64,000 nt of DNA from Aliivibrio sp. 1S175 (GTDB taxonomy: Bacteria; Pseudomonadota; Gammaproteobacteria; Enterobacterales; Vibrionaceae): positions 82,145 through 146,144 of the forward strand of contig NZ_MAJS01000006.1 in NCBI RefSeq assembly GCF_001690985.1, in the 5' to 3' direction. Position 1 is the stretch's first letter; each line of letters begins with the position of its first letter. The position numbers and the translations under genes were made by a program. The notes below the pieces were generated by a model, which was given only the letters and a program-made list of their open reading frames with translations, did not search any database and had not been told where the DNA came from. Positions 54,862 to 64,000 of this stretch are shown here, piece after piece.

Positions 54862-56304
54862 TTATTCTTCAGCTTCAGCTTTTTTACAAATGGCTTTAAC
54901 CATACCTTTAAAAATAAATAGGTGAGCAGGAAACATAGCAAACCAATACATTAATCCCCAGAATCCTTTTGGATGCCACCATGCTCGAACATCTAGTTGA
55001 CGATGGTTACCCTCCAGTTCTTTGATCGAAAATTCTAGTCGCCCTAACCCTGGAGCGGTCATCCCAAAAAGTAGAGATAAGAATTTATTTTCTTCACAGC
55101 GGATCACTTTCCATGAATCAATATGGTCGCCTAATTGAACTTTACCTGACTCTGGTCTTCTTCTGATTGGAAATGAACCGCCGAGTAAAGGGTCTAACCA
55201 TTCTCTGGTTCGCCATAATGCATTAGCAAAGAAATAACCTTCTTTACTGCCTAGGCGCTCAATTACAGTCCAAAGCTGTTGAGCTGAAGCGGTTGTGGTA
55301 AAACTTGCGCCAGCTTGTTTTGGGTAAAATCCATAGTCGGATTTCCAGCGCTTTAAAGCACTTGGGTCAAATCCCCATATCTCACTTTTGATGGTTTCAT
55401 CATTGGTTTCTTGTGCTCTGTTTATGGCGTCAGATAACGAGAGTAACGGTTGGGGGAATTCACGTTGTATGTCTGTATTATCAGCAATAAGGTCATGATC
55501 AATTCCGGCTAATAAGGCTCGGCCTAAATCGGAAGGAACAGAAGTAACAATACCAAGCCATAAGCCTGCGAAAGAAGGGCTGATAAAGCGTGTAGGAATA
55601 ATCTTAATCGAACGGTGATTTCGTGTAGCAATAAGCTGAAATAGGGATTGGTAACTAACCGTTTCAGGTCCACCCGCTTCAAATGTGATGGATTCGGTCA
55701 GAGGATAATCAATACATTGGATTAAGTAATAATTGAGGTTTTCTATCGCAATTGGATTGGCTTGCGAGTTAATCCAAACAGGGCAGATCAATACAGGAAA
55801 ATGATTGACAAAATCGGTCATTATTTCAAAGGCGGCAGATCCCGTACCAATAATGATCCCTGAGTTTATTTCAATCGTGGGTATACCTGTTGAGCGTAAT
55901 AACTCTCCTGTTTTCTTGCGAGCCAGTAAGTGTTGAGATTGATAGCCTTCAGGTTGTAATGCACTTAAATAAATGATTTTTCTAAGAGAAGATTGCTCAG
56001 CAGCGGTTTTGAAATTTTCAGCAAGAGAGACTTCATAATCAATGAAATCATGACCATGTGACATTCCGTGAACCAAAAAATAGGCAATGTCACAACTTTC
56101 CATCATAGGAAGAATAGAACCTGCGTCTTCTAAATCAAGGTAATAACATTGCAAATTTGGATGGTCAACAACCCTATCAAGTAGATAGTCAATATTACGA
56201 GCACAGGCAATGACTTGGTGCCCTTGTTGTAATAATTGTGGGATTAATTGTGAGCCAACATACCCTGAGGCACCAACGATTAGGATTGTGCTTTTTTTAT
56301 TCAA
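54862..56304 (-). CDS. NAD(P)-binding SDR protein with DUF2867 tail
   Basis: A 480-residue two-part protein. The first 300 residues are an atypical SDR/NmrA-like Rossmann fold with GASGYVG (11-17). The rest (about 330-475; RLEFSIKELEGNHRQLDVRAWWHPKG by its ends RLEFSI and WWHPKG) is the DUF2867 domain, with a hydrophobic segment near the C-terminus. Function is unknown; the family occurs across proteobacteria. The start codon is TTG at 56304, with AAGGAG five bases before it and no nearby ATG. It is divergent from the MATE gene. Confidence 0.8.
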   Translation of the reverse strand: MNKKSTILIVGASGYVGSQLIPQLLQQGHQVIACARNIDYLLDRVVDHPNLQCYYLDLEDAGSILPMMESCDIAYFLVHGMSHGHDFIDYEVSLAENFKTAAEQSSLRKIIYLSALQPEGYQSQHLLARKKTGELLRSTGIPTIEINSGIIIGTGSAAFEIMTDFVNHFPVLICPVWINSQANPIAIENLNYYLIQCIDYPLTESITFEAGGPETVSYQSLFQLIATRNHRSIKIIPTRFISPSFAGLWLGIVTSVPSDLGRALLAGIDHDLIADNTDIQREFPQPLLSLSDAINRAQETNDETIKSEIWGFDPSALKRWKSDYGFYPKQAGASFTTTASAQQLWTVIERLGSKEGYFFANALWRTREWLDPLLGGSFPIRRRPESGKVQLGDHIDSWKVIRCEENKFLSLLFGMTAPGLGRLEFSIKELEGNHRQLDVRAWWHPKGFWGLMYWFAMFPAHLFIFKGMVKAICKKAEAEE

Positions 56305-56430
56305 GATTGCTCCTTTACCTTGTGAATATAAATATTAATTACGGTTTGATTCTAGTACAATTTGTAGGCATATACCTAATGGATCTTGTGTAGTGCAAAT
56401 AGTTAATTTGTTGTTTATTTGAGGTTCTTC

Positions 56431-57810
56431 ATGTCTGTTTTTCTTTCTAATGTCATTGGTCACACTCGAGGTGACTTTCTTAAGCGATTAATTATGATCG
56501 CAATCCCGATTGCACTGCAAAATATCATGTTCTCAAGTCGAGGACTTGTTGATGTACTCATGCTTGGCCAATTAGGCGAAGCCGAGATTGCGGCTGTTGG
56601 CGTTGCCAGCCGAGCGACGTTTGTTACGACTATTATGTTAGTGGGCGTGACTACCGGTGGTGCTTTATTAACCGCTCAATATTGGGGTGCACAAAATAAA
56701 GAAGGTGTACGTCAAAGTACAGCATTAACTTGGATGGTTAGTATGGCCATGGCAACGGTTCCTGTTGTGCTGTTTTTGCTTATCCCTCATCAAATAATGT
56801 CATTGGCGACCAATTCACAAGAAGTTATCGATTTGGGTGCAGAGTATTTATTTATCACTGCGTTAACCATGTATGTTGTGTCTTGTGGCAGTAGTATGGC
56901 TGTTGGCTTGCGATCTATCCATCAGCCAGGAGTAAGTACATTTTTTAGTGGTATTGGTATTGTCTCTAATGTCTTTTTTAACTGGGTATTAATATTTGGT
57001 AATTTAGGCGCTCCTGCTATGGGAATTAAAGGGGCAGCATTAGCGACATTGATCAGTGGCGTTATTGAGATTATTTTCCTTTATAGCTATCTCTATAGTC
57101 GCTCGCATTTATTAAGCTTTGGTTTAGAAGAAATAAAAGCAGTGTTGAATTGGCCTAAAATTTCTAAGTTCCTTTCCCTTTCTTTGCCAACAACATTTAA
57201 CTTTTTAGCCTGGGCTGCGGGTATTTTTACTTACCATGCAATTATGGGTCAATCAGGTGTACAAGGTTTAGCGGCGTTATCTGTTATTTCACCTATAGAA
57301 TCTATTGCGCTGAGTTTCCTTATTGGTGCTGCAGGCGCGGCATCGGTATTGATCGGTAATCAATTGGGTGCAAAAAAATATGAAGCTGTTTATTACCAAA
57401 GTTGGGGAGTACTTGCGTTAAGCGTCGCGACCAGTATGGTTATTGCGTTATTTGTTATGGTTTTCCAACACCAGATCCTAGATATGTTCCCGGCGTTAAC
57501 GGAAGAAACTCGTGCGATTGCTGAGAAATTCATGGCAATTTTGGCGATTATTATTGTGATCCGCAGTGTGCCACTTACGGCTATTGTTGGGGTATTACGT
57601 GCAGGTGGAGATGTTAAATATTGCTTATATCAAGACATAGTATCTCAATGGTTTATAGGGATCCCAATAGTAGCAATTGGTGCATTAGTCTTAGGATTTC
57701 CTCCTGAGTATGTTTATGCTCTATTTGTTGTGGAAGAAATAGTGAAATGGTTTGCTTCAATTTCTCGAATGAAATCAAAAAAATGGATTAAAAATCTGGT
57801 AGATGCGTAA
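56431..57810 (+). CDS. MATE-family efflux transporter
   Basis: A 459-residue protein with 12 predicted TM segments in two homologous halves (AIPIALQNIMFSSRGLVDVLMLG near the N-terminus, by its ends AIPIAL and DVLMLG; SLPTTFNFLAWAAGI in the second). MATE pumps use sodium or proton gradients to export cationic drugs. Start ATG 56431 follows GAGG by six bases; the frame is open four codons further to a TTG. Confidence 0.88.
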   Translation: MSVFLSNVIGHTRGDFLKRLIMIAIPIALQNIMFSSRGLVDVLMLGQLGEAEIAAVGVASRATFVTTIMLVGVTTGGALLTAQYWGAQNKEGVRQSTALTWMVSMAMATVPVVLFLLIPHQIMSLATNSQEVIDLGAEYLFITALTMYVVSCGSSMAVGLRSIHQPGVSTFFSGIGIVSNVFFNWVLIFGNLGAPAMGIKGAALATLISGVIEIIFLYSYLYSRSHLLSFGLEEIKAVLNWPKISKFLSLSLPTTFNFLAWAAGIFTYHAIMGQSGVQGLAALSVISPIESIALSFLIGAAGAASVLIGNQLGAKKYEAVYYQSWGVLALSVATSMVIALFVMVFQHQILDMFPALTEETRAIAEKFMAILAIIIVIRSVPLTAIVGVLRAGGDVKYCLYQDIVSQWFIGIPIVAIGALVLGFPPEYVYALFVVEEIVKWFASISRMKSKKWIKNLVDA

Positions 57811-57828
57811 CAAAACTTCGGTTTTTGA

Positions 57829-57935
57829 GTGGTATCGGTGAACCGTCCCCCCCTAAGGTATAAAAAGCTTTATGAAAGAGGGGTTATAGTGTAAGTTCTG
57901 TAACCGATATCACAAAACACCGTTTGAGAGGGGAC
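57829..57935 (+). promoter_or_regulatory. Structured leader of the ABC-FtsX-AttH operon
   Basis: GTGGTATCGGT (57829) pairs with ACCGATATCAC (57903) as an 11-bp outer stem. Inside, a run of seven C (57847-57853) can pair either with AGAGGGG at 57877-57883 or with AGAGGGGAC at 57927-57935, the ribosome-binding site. The two pairings exclude each other. Confidence 0.45.
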
Positions 57936-58607
57936 ATGTTAAAACTGACAAACCTGAATAAGGGATATTTGGATGGTGGAGAATTTCATCCAATCCTTCA
58001 AGGTGCAGAATTAACAATTGAGCAAGGCGCTCAAATTGCTTTAATGGGTGAAAGTGGCTCAGGCAAAAGTACCCTTTTAAATCTTATTGCAGGTTTAGAT
58101 AGTGTGGACAGTGGAGAGATAGATCTTGCTGGTTTTGCTATGCACTCTCCAAAGCAAAGCTCTCGAACGTCTTATCGTCGAAATAATATTGGACTCGTTT
58201 TTCAACAGTTTAATTTACTTCCAACGCTAACTGTTGCTGATAATATTCGGTTTTGTCGTCAACTCAAAAGCTTGAGAGACGATGATGCTTTGTGGCGTCA
58301 AATTATTTCAGCGTTAGATCTTATGCCTCTATTAGGCCGTTATCCTGAAGAAATATCTGGTGGTCAGCAACAACGTGCTGCGATTGCTCGTGCCTTGTAT
58401 ATGGAACCAAAGTTATTATTGGCCGATGAACCGACTGGCAGCTTAGACGAAAAAAATGCTGAAGCAGTAATGCGTTTGTTGACTCGATTATCTCGTGATC
58501 TTCATTGTACGCTATTATTAGTGACACACAGTGAGAAAGTGGCAGGTCATATGGATGGGTTAGTGAGGCTTCAGGGAGGACAATTAAATGTTATTTCCGG
58601 TAGCTAA
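57936..58607 (+). CDS. ABC transporter ATPase (LolD/AttE-like)
   Basis: A 223-residue ATPase with GESGSGKST (Walker A, about 35-43), ISGGQQQRAA (signature) and LLADEPTGSLD (Walker B, about 159-169), typical of the MacB/LolD subfamily. With the permease it forms a transporter for lipoproteins or peptides, or a mechanotransmission-type complex. Start ATG 57936 is placed by GAGAGGGG; a TTG four codons earlier is unlikely. It overlaps the permease gene by 20 bases. Confidence 0.9.
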   Translation: MLKLTNLNKGYLDGGEFHPILQGAELTIEQGAQIALMGESGSGKSTLLNLIAGLDSVDSGEIDLAGFAMHSPKQSSRTSYRRNNIGLVFQQFNLLPTLTVADNIRFCRQLKSLRDDDALWRQIISALDLMPLLGRYPEEISGGQQQRAAIARALYMEPKLLLADEPTGSLDEKNAEAVMRLLTRLSRDLHCTLLLVTHSEKVAGHMDGLVRLQGGQLNVISGS

Positions 58608-61041
58608 AGCTCTCTTTGGACACTACCGTAGACACCCATTACAAATATTTTTAGTGTGGCTTGGTTTAACCCTTGGTGTGGCACTTCTTGTTGGTGTTCT
58701 TGCTATTAATCATCACGCTAAAAGTAGTTATAGCGAGGGTGAAAAATTATTTTCAAATCCTTTTCCCCATCGTATTCGTGCGATTCAAGAAAATATCTCT
58801 GTTCCTCAGGCGTTTTATATTAACTTGCGCCGTGCAGGTTATACCTCTTGTATGCCAATTCAAACGTTGCATCTAGCAACGAAAAACGACATAGACATCT
58901 CATTGATAGGGATAGATCCGGTCGCTTTAATGCAGATATCAGCGAATAACCTGGCAAGTACCACGGATATGTTGGCATTAATGCATCCACCTTTTCCTAT
59001 CATTGTTAGTCAGCCACTGGCTTCTTATTTTAACCTTGATGATGGCGATTACATTGAACTTGAAAACCAATCAAATGTAGGGCCTGTAGTTGTTGATAAG
59101 GACCAACGTTTATCTGGTTCTAACATTTTTTCTGATATAGCGTTAACAAAAATGTTAGGGCATAAACCGGGTTTCGATCTCATACTTTGCGGTGCAATGT
59201 CAGAGGCTAAAATAAAACGTCTTGAGAGAATGTTACCTAGAGGGTTGCAATTAGATACCCATAAAGAATCAGGGCTTACTGCATTAACAAGAGCATTCCA
59301 TACCAATTTATTGGCGATGGGAATGCTGTCTTTTGTGGTTGGTTTATTTATTTTCTATCAAGCTATGTCACTTTCGTTTGTCCAACGACAACCATTGGTC
59401 GGCACCCTTAGACAAATTGGTGTATCGACAAAAGAACTTGTTTTTGCGATGAGTATTGAAGTGGGCTTATGGGCTATCATTGGCTGGTTAAGCGGCAATT
59501 TCTTCGGTTTACTTTTAGCCAATCAGCTCATACCTGCTGTTTCAAACAGTCTATCTTCACTATACAACGCTAATGTGGACCTTTTGATAACTTGGAGCTG
59601 GAGTTGGAGCTACCAAAGTTTATGGATGGCTGTTTTAGGTTGTATTTTAGCGTGTGGCTGGCCACTTTATCGCTTACTCAGTATTGAGCCCATTCGTTTG
59701 ACTGCTCGTTTGTCTTTAGCTCGTTTTGCTGGCAAGGAATTTCAAGTTCAAGCAATCGTTGCATGCGTTTTTTGTGTGGCGGCTTATGTGGTTAATTTAT
59801 TACCCCAAAATCATGAAAACGGATTTATTTTGATTGGGTTTTTAATGATCAGCGTAGGATTATTAACCCCTTATATTTTATGGACGTTTTTTGATTGGCT
59901 ATCTTATCGCTTACCTTCAGCTAAAGCGCGATGGTTCTTCTCTGATTCTGCAGCAAGCTTAAGCTATCGTGGTGTTGCTGCAATGGCTTTCATGCTTGCT
60001 CTTTCTTCTAATATTGGCGTTGAGACAATGGTTGGGAGTTTTAGATCTACGACTAACAATTGGCTTGAGCAACGTCTTGCTGCTGATGTTTATATTCAGC
60101 CAAGTAAAGCATCTGCAAGTAGAATAAGTTATTGGTTAGAAAAACAACCAGAGGTTGAATCGGTTTGGAGACAGTGGACCATCGATTATCCAACCGAATA
60201 TGGAAAATTAGAAATTTTAAGTACCGGTTCTACATTGGGTGAAAAAAGCGCGTTGACAATGAAGGTCGCTATCCCTGATTTTTGGTATTCACTTCACCAC
60301 CAACGTAGTGTATTGATTAGTGAATCGATGGCATTAAAATGGGATTTAAAACCGGGTGATTATTTAGATTTACCGGTGCCAATGGGTGACAATTGGCAGA
60401 TCTCAGGTGTGTATTATGATTATGGTAATCCTTACAATCAGCTATTACTTTCTCACCATGCTTGGCTAAAAGTATTTGGCGGGCAAGGTAAAACAGGGAT
60501 AGGAATTGTTTTAACGGATAAAGATAAGCGAACAGAGCTTATCGGACGTATTTTGAAGAAGTACAGGCTGCCTATTGAGCAAATTAACGATAATAATAAT
60601 ATCCAAACTCAAGCAATGAAAGTCTTTGACCGTACGTTTATAGTGACTGGAACATTGGGTAATTTAACCTTAGTTATTGCGGTATTTGGTTTGTTTTTTG
60701 CTACTTTAGTTGGTGAGGTATCACGACAACGGCAAACTGCATTATTGCGTTGCCTGGGACTCTCTGGAAAAGAATTGATTTTATTGGGAGGCTTACAATT
60801 ATTGATGATTGGGGTGTTTACGATGCTTATCGCTTTGCCATTAGGCCTTGTTCTTTCTCAGTTATTAATTGATATCGTAATGAAATACGCATTTGGTTGG
60901 ACAATGGAAATCAATTATTTCCCTGTAGAATATATCACCACGTTCTTCTGGACGTTACTGGCATTAACGGCTGCTGGCTCTGCAACGGTGTGGAGAGTGA
61001 CAAAACGACAAGCGATTGTCTCACTTAGGGAATCGTTGTAA
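58588..61041 (+). CDS. FtsX-like ABC permease, duplicated type
   Basis: An 817-residue permease with two FtsX blocks, near residues 235-370 and 690-810, joined by further TM segments and periplasmic loops. This double FtsX layout is characteristic of the AttFG/YbbP type. With the ATPase it should serve the AttH-like partner encoded next. The stop overlaps that start by one base. Confidence 0.88.
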   Translation: MLFPVAKALFGHYRRHPLQIFLVWLGLTLGVALLVGVLAINHHAKSSYSEGEKLFSNPFPHRIRAIQENISVPQAFYINLRRAGYTSCMPIQTLHLATKNDIDISLIGIDPVALMQISANNLASTTDMLALMHPPFPIIVSQPLASYFNLDDGDYIELENQSNVGPVVVDKDQRLSGSNIFSDIALTKMLGHKPGFDLILCGAMSEAKIKRLERMLPRGLQLDTHKESGLTALTRAFHTNLLAMGMLSFVVGLFIFYQAMSLSFVQRQPLVGTLRQIGVSTKELVFAMSIEVGLWAIIGWLSGNFFGLLLANQLIPAVSNSLSSLYNANVDLLITWSWSWSYQSLWMAVLGCILACGWPLYRLLSIEPIRLTARLSLARFAGKEFQVQAIVACVFCVAAYVVNLLPQNHENGFILIGFLMISVGLLTPYILWTFFDWLSYRLPSAKARWFFSDSAASLSYRGVAAMAFMLALSSNIGVETMVGSFRSTTNNWLEQRLAADVYIQPSKASASRISYWLEKQPEVESVWRQWTIDYPTEYGKLEILSTGSTLGEKSALTMKVAIPDFWYSLHHQRSVLISESMALKWDLKPGDYLDLPVPMGDNWQISGVYYDYGNPYNQLLLSHHAWLKVFGGQGKTGIGIVLTDKDKRTELIGRILKKYRLPIEQINDNNNIQTQAMKVFDRTFIVTGTLGNLTLVIAVFGLFFATLVGEVSRQRQTALLRCLGLSGKELILLGGLQLLMIGVFTMLIALPLGLVLSQLLIDIVMKYAFGWTMEINYFPVEYITTFFWTLLALTAAGSATVWRVTKRQAIVSLRESL

Positions 61042-62162
61042 TGCAATCAAATAATTTAAATAAAAGTAGCATTAAAGTATCGCTTTTTATATTTGTGTTA
61101 ATTTTGGGGTTTTCTGCTGTTTATTACATTAATTGGAAAGATGCAGATACGAAAGAATATAATGAAATTAATAACATTTTTTCTCAATCGGATTATTCAT
61201 ATTTTGCACCTGTCCTTCCGGATTCACCTTTAAGCTTTCCCAAAGATTTTTATGAACATGCTAATTTCCAACACGAAAAATGGGTAATGACGGTAAATGC
61301 CTTTAATCAGAAAGGGGAAAGTGTTGGAATTCAGTGGACGATATTTCGTATATCAAGTGATGATCGAGAAACAAAAGGGTGGTTAGATCCTCGTTTATAT
61401 ATAGCTAAAGTGATTATTACAACAAAGGATAAAAAATGGATAGCTGAGCGTTTAGCTCGTGGAGGAATTGGACAGGCAGGTATTAATCAGAGACCTTACC
61501 GGGTTTGGATTGATGACTGGCAGTGGCGAAGTTTAGGTAAGGCTCCTTTCCCTGGGATATTATCAGTTACAGCAAAGGACTTTTCTTTAACGTTATCGAT
61601 GAATTCAAATAGCAAACCAGTTCCTTTAGGTGATCATGGTTACTCTAAAAAACACGATTTGCTTCCAGTTGCTTCTTATGAGTATATTTTCCCCTTTCTT
61701 ACTGCTCATGGAAAGATGACCTTAGATAATGAAATGTATACGGTTTCTGGTGACGCAATTTTAGAACATGAATGGGCTAGTGGTTTTCTAGATGAATATC
61801 AACAAGGTTGGGATTGGTTTATTATTAATTTAGATAAAAACCGTAAGCTTCTTGTGGCTCAATATAGACACAAAGAACAACTTTCTTACCAGTATGGAGC
61901 TTTATTGTATAAAAATGGTAATTCAGTTGCATTAAGTGATGCTGATTTTACGTTACAAACTTTGCCAGTTAGTGAACTGAGTAACGGACGTAAACTACCG
62001 CTTCAATGGATAATAAACGCACCAAAATACAAAATTAATCTAACTACGCAAGTGGTTAGAAATGATCAATGGTTAGATACATATATACCTTATTGGCAAG
62101 GACCGATAACAACAACAGGTTCTCATCGAGTAACAGGGTTTATGCAACTAACAGGGTATTGA
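61041..62162 (+). CDS. AttH/CrtC-like lipocalin-domain protein
   Basis: A 373-residue protein with one N-terminal TM/signal anchor (about 12-29) and a double-lipocalin fold of the AttH/hydroxyneurosporene-synthase family: FQHEKWVMTVN, ILEHEWASGF and a C-terminal GPITTTGSHRVTGFMQLTGY (by its ends GPITTT and LTGY). AttH in Agrobacterium belongs to an ABC transporter locus needed for host attachment. Its substrate is probably a lipid or hydrophobic molecule. Last gene of the operon; the 165-base gap to nhaA has no clear terminator. Confidence 0.82.
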   Translation: MQSNNLNKSSIKVSLFIFVLILGFSAVYYINWKDADTKEYNEINNIFSQSDYSYFAPVLPDSPLSFPKDFYEHANFQHEKWVMTVNAFNQKGESVGIQWTIFRISSDDRETKGWLDPRLYIAKVIITTKDKKWIAERLARGGIGQAGINQRPYRVWIDDWQWRSLGKAPFPGILSVTAKDFSLTLSMNSNSKPVPLGDHGYSKKHDLLPVASYEYIFPFLTAHGKMTLDNEMYTVSGDAILEHEWASGFLDEYQQGWDWFIINLDKNRKLLVAQYRHKEQLSYQYGALLYKNGNSVALSDADFTLQTLPVSELSNGRKLPLQWIINAPKYKINLTTQVVRNDQWLDTYIPYWQGPITTTGSHRVTGFMQLTGY

Positions 62163-62327
62163 TACAAGGATGGCATTATCGATACGAATAAATCTGAGGA
62201 TATCGGTCAACACTTCGGTATTTCCGATGTTTTAACTCTGAACAAGCGATTATTCTTGGTCTTAAACAACGGTTAGACTTTATTTTTCGTTTTTCCGTAA
62301 ACTATAATTATAAGTGAAGGACATCTT

Positions 62328-63473
62328 ATGAGTGATGTTATTAAGAATTTTTTTAAACTAGAATCAGCTGGCGGCATCCTTCTTGTGATTGCTGCAGCTA
62401 TAGCGATGATGATCGCGAACTCTTCTTTTGCTCCAATGTACGATACTTTTTTACATACCTATATTGGTGGTATGTCTGTTTCACATTGGATCAATGATGG
62501 CTTGATGGCTGTGTTCTTTTTATTGATTGGCTTAGAAGTAAAACGTGAACTTCTTGAAGGTGCGTTAAAGTCGAAAGAAACGGCAATTTTCCCTGCTATC
62601 GCCGCTGTTGGTGGCATGCTTGCTCCAGCTCTGGTTTATGTTGCGTTTAATATGGGTGACCCTGAAGCCTTATCTGGTTGGGCTATTCCTGCGGCAACTG
62701 ATATTGCGTTTGCTTTAGGTATCATGGCATTACTTGGTAACCGAGTACCTGTAAGCTTAAAAGTATTTTTACTGGCACTTGCAATCATCGATGACTTAGG
62801 TGTTGTTGTTATTATTGCTTTCTTCTATACCAGTGATTTATCAGTGTTAGCGCTTGTGATTGGTTTTGTAATGACAGGGATTTTATTCCTACTAAACTCA
62901 AAACATGTATCTAAGATCCGTTGGTATTTACTTGTTGGCTTCATTCTATGGGTTAGTGTTTTACAGTCTGGCGTTCATGCTACGTTAGCCGGTGTTGTAC
63001 TCGGTTTTGCTATTCCACTTAAAGGGAATAAAGGCGAACGTTCTCCGTTGAAACACATGGAACATGCTCTGCACCCATACGTTGCATTTGGTATATTACC
63101 GCTGTTTGCATTTGCGAATGCGGGTATCTCACTAGAAGGCGTATCATTTGATAGTTTAACAACAACGTTACCACTAGGTGTTGCGTTAGGCTTGTTCCTT
63201 GGTAAACCATTAGGTATCTTTAGTTTTAGTTATATTGCAGTAAAATCAGGAATAGCGAAGCTGCCTACCGGCGTGAACATGAAGCACATCTTTGCGGTTT
63301 CAGTTCTTTGTGGTATTGGTTTTACAATGTCGATCTTTATTTCATCACTGGCATTTGGTGGTGCGAATCCAGAGTTTGATAAGTTAGCTCGACTTGGTAT
63401 CTTAATGGGGTCAACATTAGCCGCTGTTGTTGGTTATATCTTGTTAAGTATTTCACTACCAAAGAAAGCGTAA
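62328..63473 (+). CDS. nhaA: Na+/H+ antiporter NhaA
   Basis: A 381-residue antiporter with about 12 TM segments. The ion site is intact: D125 in [10 protein letters not shown] and the D155-D156 pair in [10 protein letters not shown] correspond to E. coli D133 and D163-D164. It expels sodium in exchange for protons and matters at alkaline pH and high salt. AAGG before the ATG is a good ribosome-binding site. It ends at a strong terminator. Confidence 0.95.
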   Translation: MSDVIKNFFKLESAGGILLVIAAAIAMMIANSSFAPMYDTFLHTYIGGMSVSHWINDGLMAVFFLLIGLEVKRELLEGALKSKETAIFPAIAAVGGMLAPALVYVAFNMGDPEALSGWAIPAATDIAFALGIMALLGNRVPVSLKVFLLALAIIDDLGVVVIIAFFYTSDLSVLALVIGFVMTGILFLLNSKHVSKIRWYLLVGFILWVSVLQSGVHATLAGVVLGFAIPLKGNKGERSPLKHMEHALHPYVAFGILPLFAFANAGISLEGVSFDSLTTTLPLGVALGLFLGKPLGIFSFSYIAVKSGIAKLPTGVNMKHIFAVSVLCGIGFTMSIFISSLAFGGANPEFDKLARLGILMGSTLAAVVGYILLSISLPKKA

Positions 63474-63494
63474 TGTTAGTTTGATTTAGATTAG

Positions 63495-63522
63495 ATACCT
63501 CGCTTAGGCGGGGTATTTTTTT
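63495..63522 (+). terminator. Terminator of nhaA
   Basis: ATACCTCGC and GCGGGGTAT (one G-U pair, loop TTAG) are followed by eight bases of T. Confidence 0.9.
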
Positions 63523-63581
63523 GTCGGTATATTTATTTGCTCAGTGATGTTAATTTCTATTAACTTAGGTTTGTTTCAGGT

Positions 63582-63610
63582 AAAAAAAAGCCCAAACAAA
63601 TAGATTGGGC
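63582..63610 (-). terminator. Minus-strand terminator
   Basis: GCCCAA and TTGGGC enclose nine bases; on the minus strand eight T follow. It implies transcription from the right. Confidence 0.75.
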
Positions 63611-64000
63611 AAAAGGAATATAGGAATTATGAAAAAGCTATGCAGTTGATGATAGAAAACTTGGCGGCCTGCTAAATTTCAATCATTAATCATCAACGGG
63701 TACTTATTCAGACTTGCGATAGTTAAGTTAGTTCAACTTTTTTCTTTTTCTTTTTTATAATGGCTAAAAAAGAAAAACCCGTTATCTATAAGCGCTAAAA
63801 GCGAGATAACGGGTTACTTGAATGAATCAAGAAAAAGCAGTGGAATTATGAACATAACATCAGACTTCACTTTATTTAGATAGTTCAAAAAAATGCGAAG
63901 AGAATGCTATTTTTTTATTGAAATATATTCTGACACCTCCAACCACTCACTATTTTGACAAAAATTGTCATAAATGGGATGCGAATTGGATAAGAACCTT
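63611..64000. other. Right-hand end without a long gene
   Basis: No long frame occurs here. Two tiny plus-strand frames have good ribosome-binding sites: six codons at 63629 and eleven codons at 63848. GTTGATGAT at 63645 and ATCATCAAC at 63689 form a long-range stem. TGACA/TGTCA at 63956-63970 is an operator-like dyad close to the edge. None of these is assigned a function. Confidence 0.3.
63776..63815 (-). terminator. Strong minus-strand hairpin and T-rich tract
   Basis: A perfect 12-bp stem (AACCCGTTATCT and complement) encloses 16 bases that can form an inner CGCT/AGCG stem; on the minus strand a T-rich tract follows. It probably ends a leftward transcript or small RNA. Confidence 0.7.

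Noticed and set aside
1-64000. Prophage, insertion sequence or integron
   Set aside because: No integrase, transposase, capsid or attC-type elements were found on either strand.

Overview
The window is a 64 kb piece of a gammaproteobacterial chromosome, almost certainly Vibrionaceae and most like Aliivibrio (Vibrio) fischeri. This rests on a low-GC Vibrio style of coding, an aryl polyene pigment cluster in the fischeri-type arrangement, a VemP-SecDF2 locus (a Vibrio arrangement), and familiar pairings (ackA-pta with yfbV; argS beside yecM). I found no tRNA, rRNA, CRISPR array, prophage or insertion sequence. Strain-level identity is inference.

Layout. 1-9.4 kb is core: the end of feoB with feoC, pta and ackA (minus strand), yfbV, argS, yecM. 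9.4-27.8 kb is a complete aryl polyene (APE) cluster. Three minus-strand genes (an FAD enzyme with halogenase-like motifs, a methyltransferase, a lipoprotein) face a tightly packed plus-strand operon of 17 genes: chain-length factor, two acyltransferase proteins, two ACPs, AMP ligase, two hotdog dehydratases, MIO ammonia-lyase, thioesterase, LolA-like carrier, MMPL exporter, lipoprotein, two ketosynthases and a ketoreductase. 28-38.5 kb is mixed: hslJ, rplY, a cytochrome c', radD, a lipase/phospholipase D lipoprotein pair, a TetR gene, acetyltransferases and a thioesterase.

38.5-44.7 kb is an accessory block. It holds a Fic protein with three operator-like sites, a SLATT two-membrane-segment protein and a SIR2-HerA pair of the known anti-phage type. 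A 32-bp terminator sequence occurs at both of its ends with one mismatch, which hints at insertion or duplication.

44.7-48.2 kb carries the second SecDF set behind a VemP-like arrest peptide. The secD ribosome-binding site can pair with the vemP stop-codon region, so translational arrest in vemP would expose it. 48.2-64 kb holds a LysR regulator divergent from an EmrAB-type pump, rsuA, a Bcr-type transporter, a DUF2913 protein, an SDR/DUF2867 protein, a MATE pump, an ABC-FtsX-AttH operon with a possible alternating RNA leader, and nhaA. The last 500 bases have no long gene but two terminator-like hairpins facing left, implying a minus-strand transcript from beyond the right edge.

How it fits together: the APE genes would make an aryl starter (tyrosine to coumarate by the ammonia-lyase, or 4-hydroxybenzoate), load it on an ACP, extend and dehydrate it as a polyene, and move it to the outer membrane. 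The VemP-SecDF2 locus and NhaA are both sodium-linked, as expected for a marine organism.
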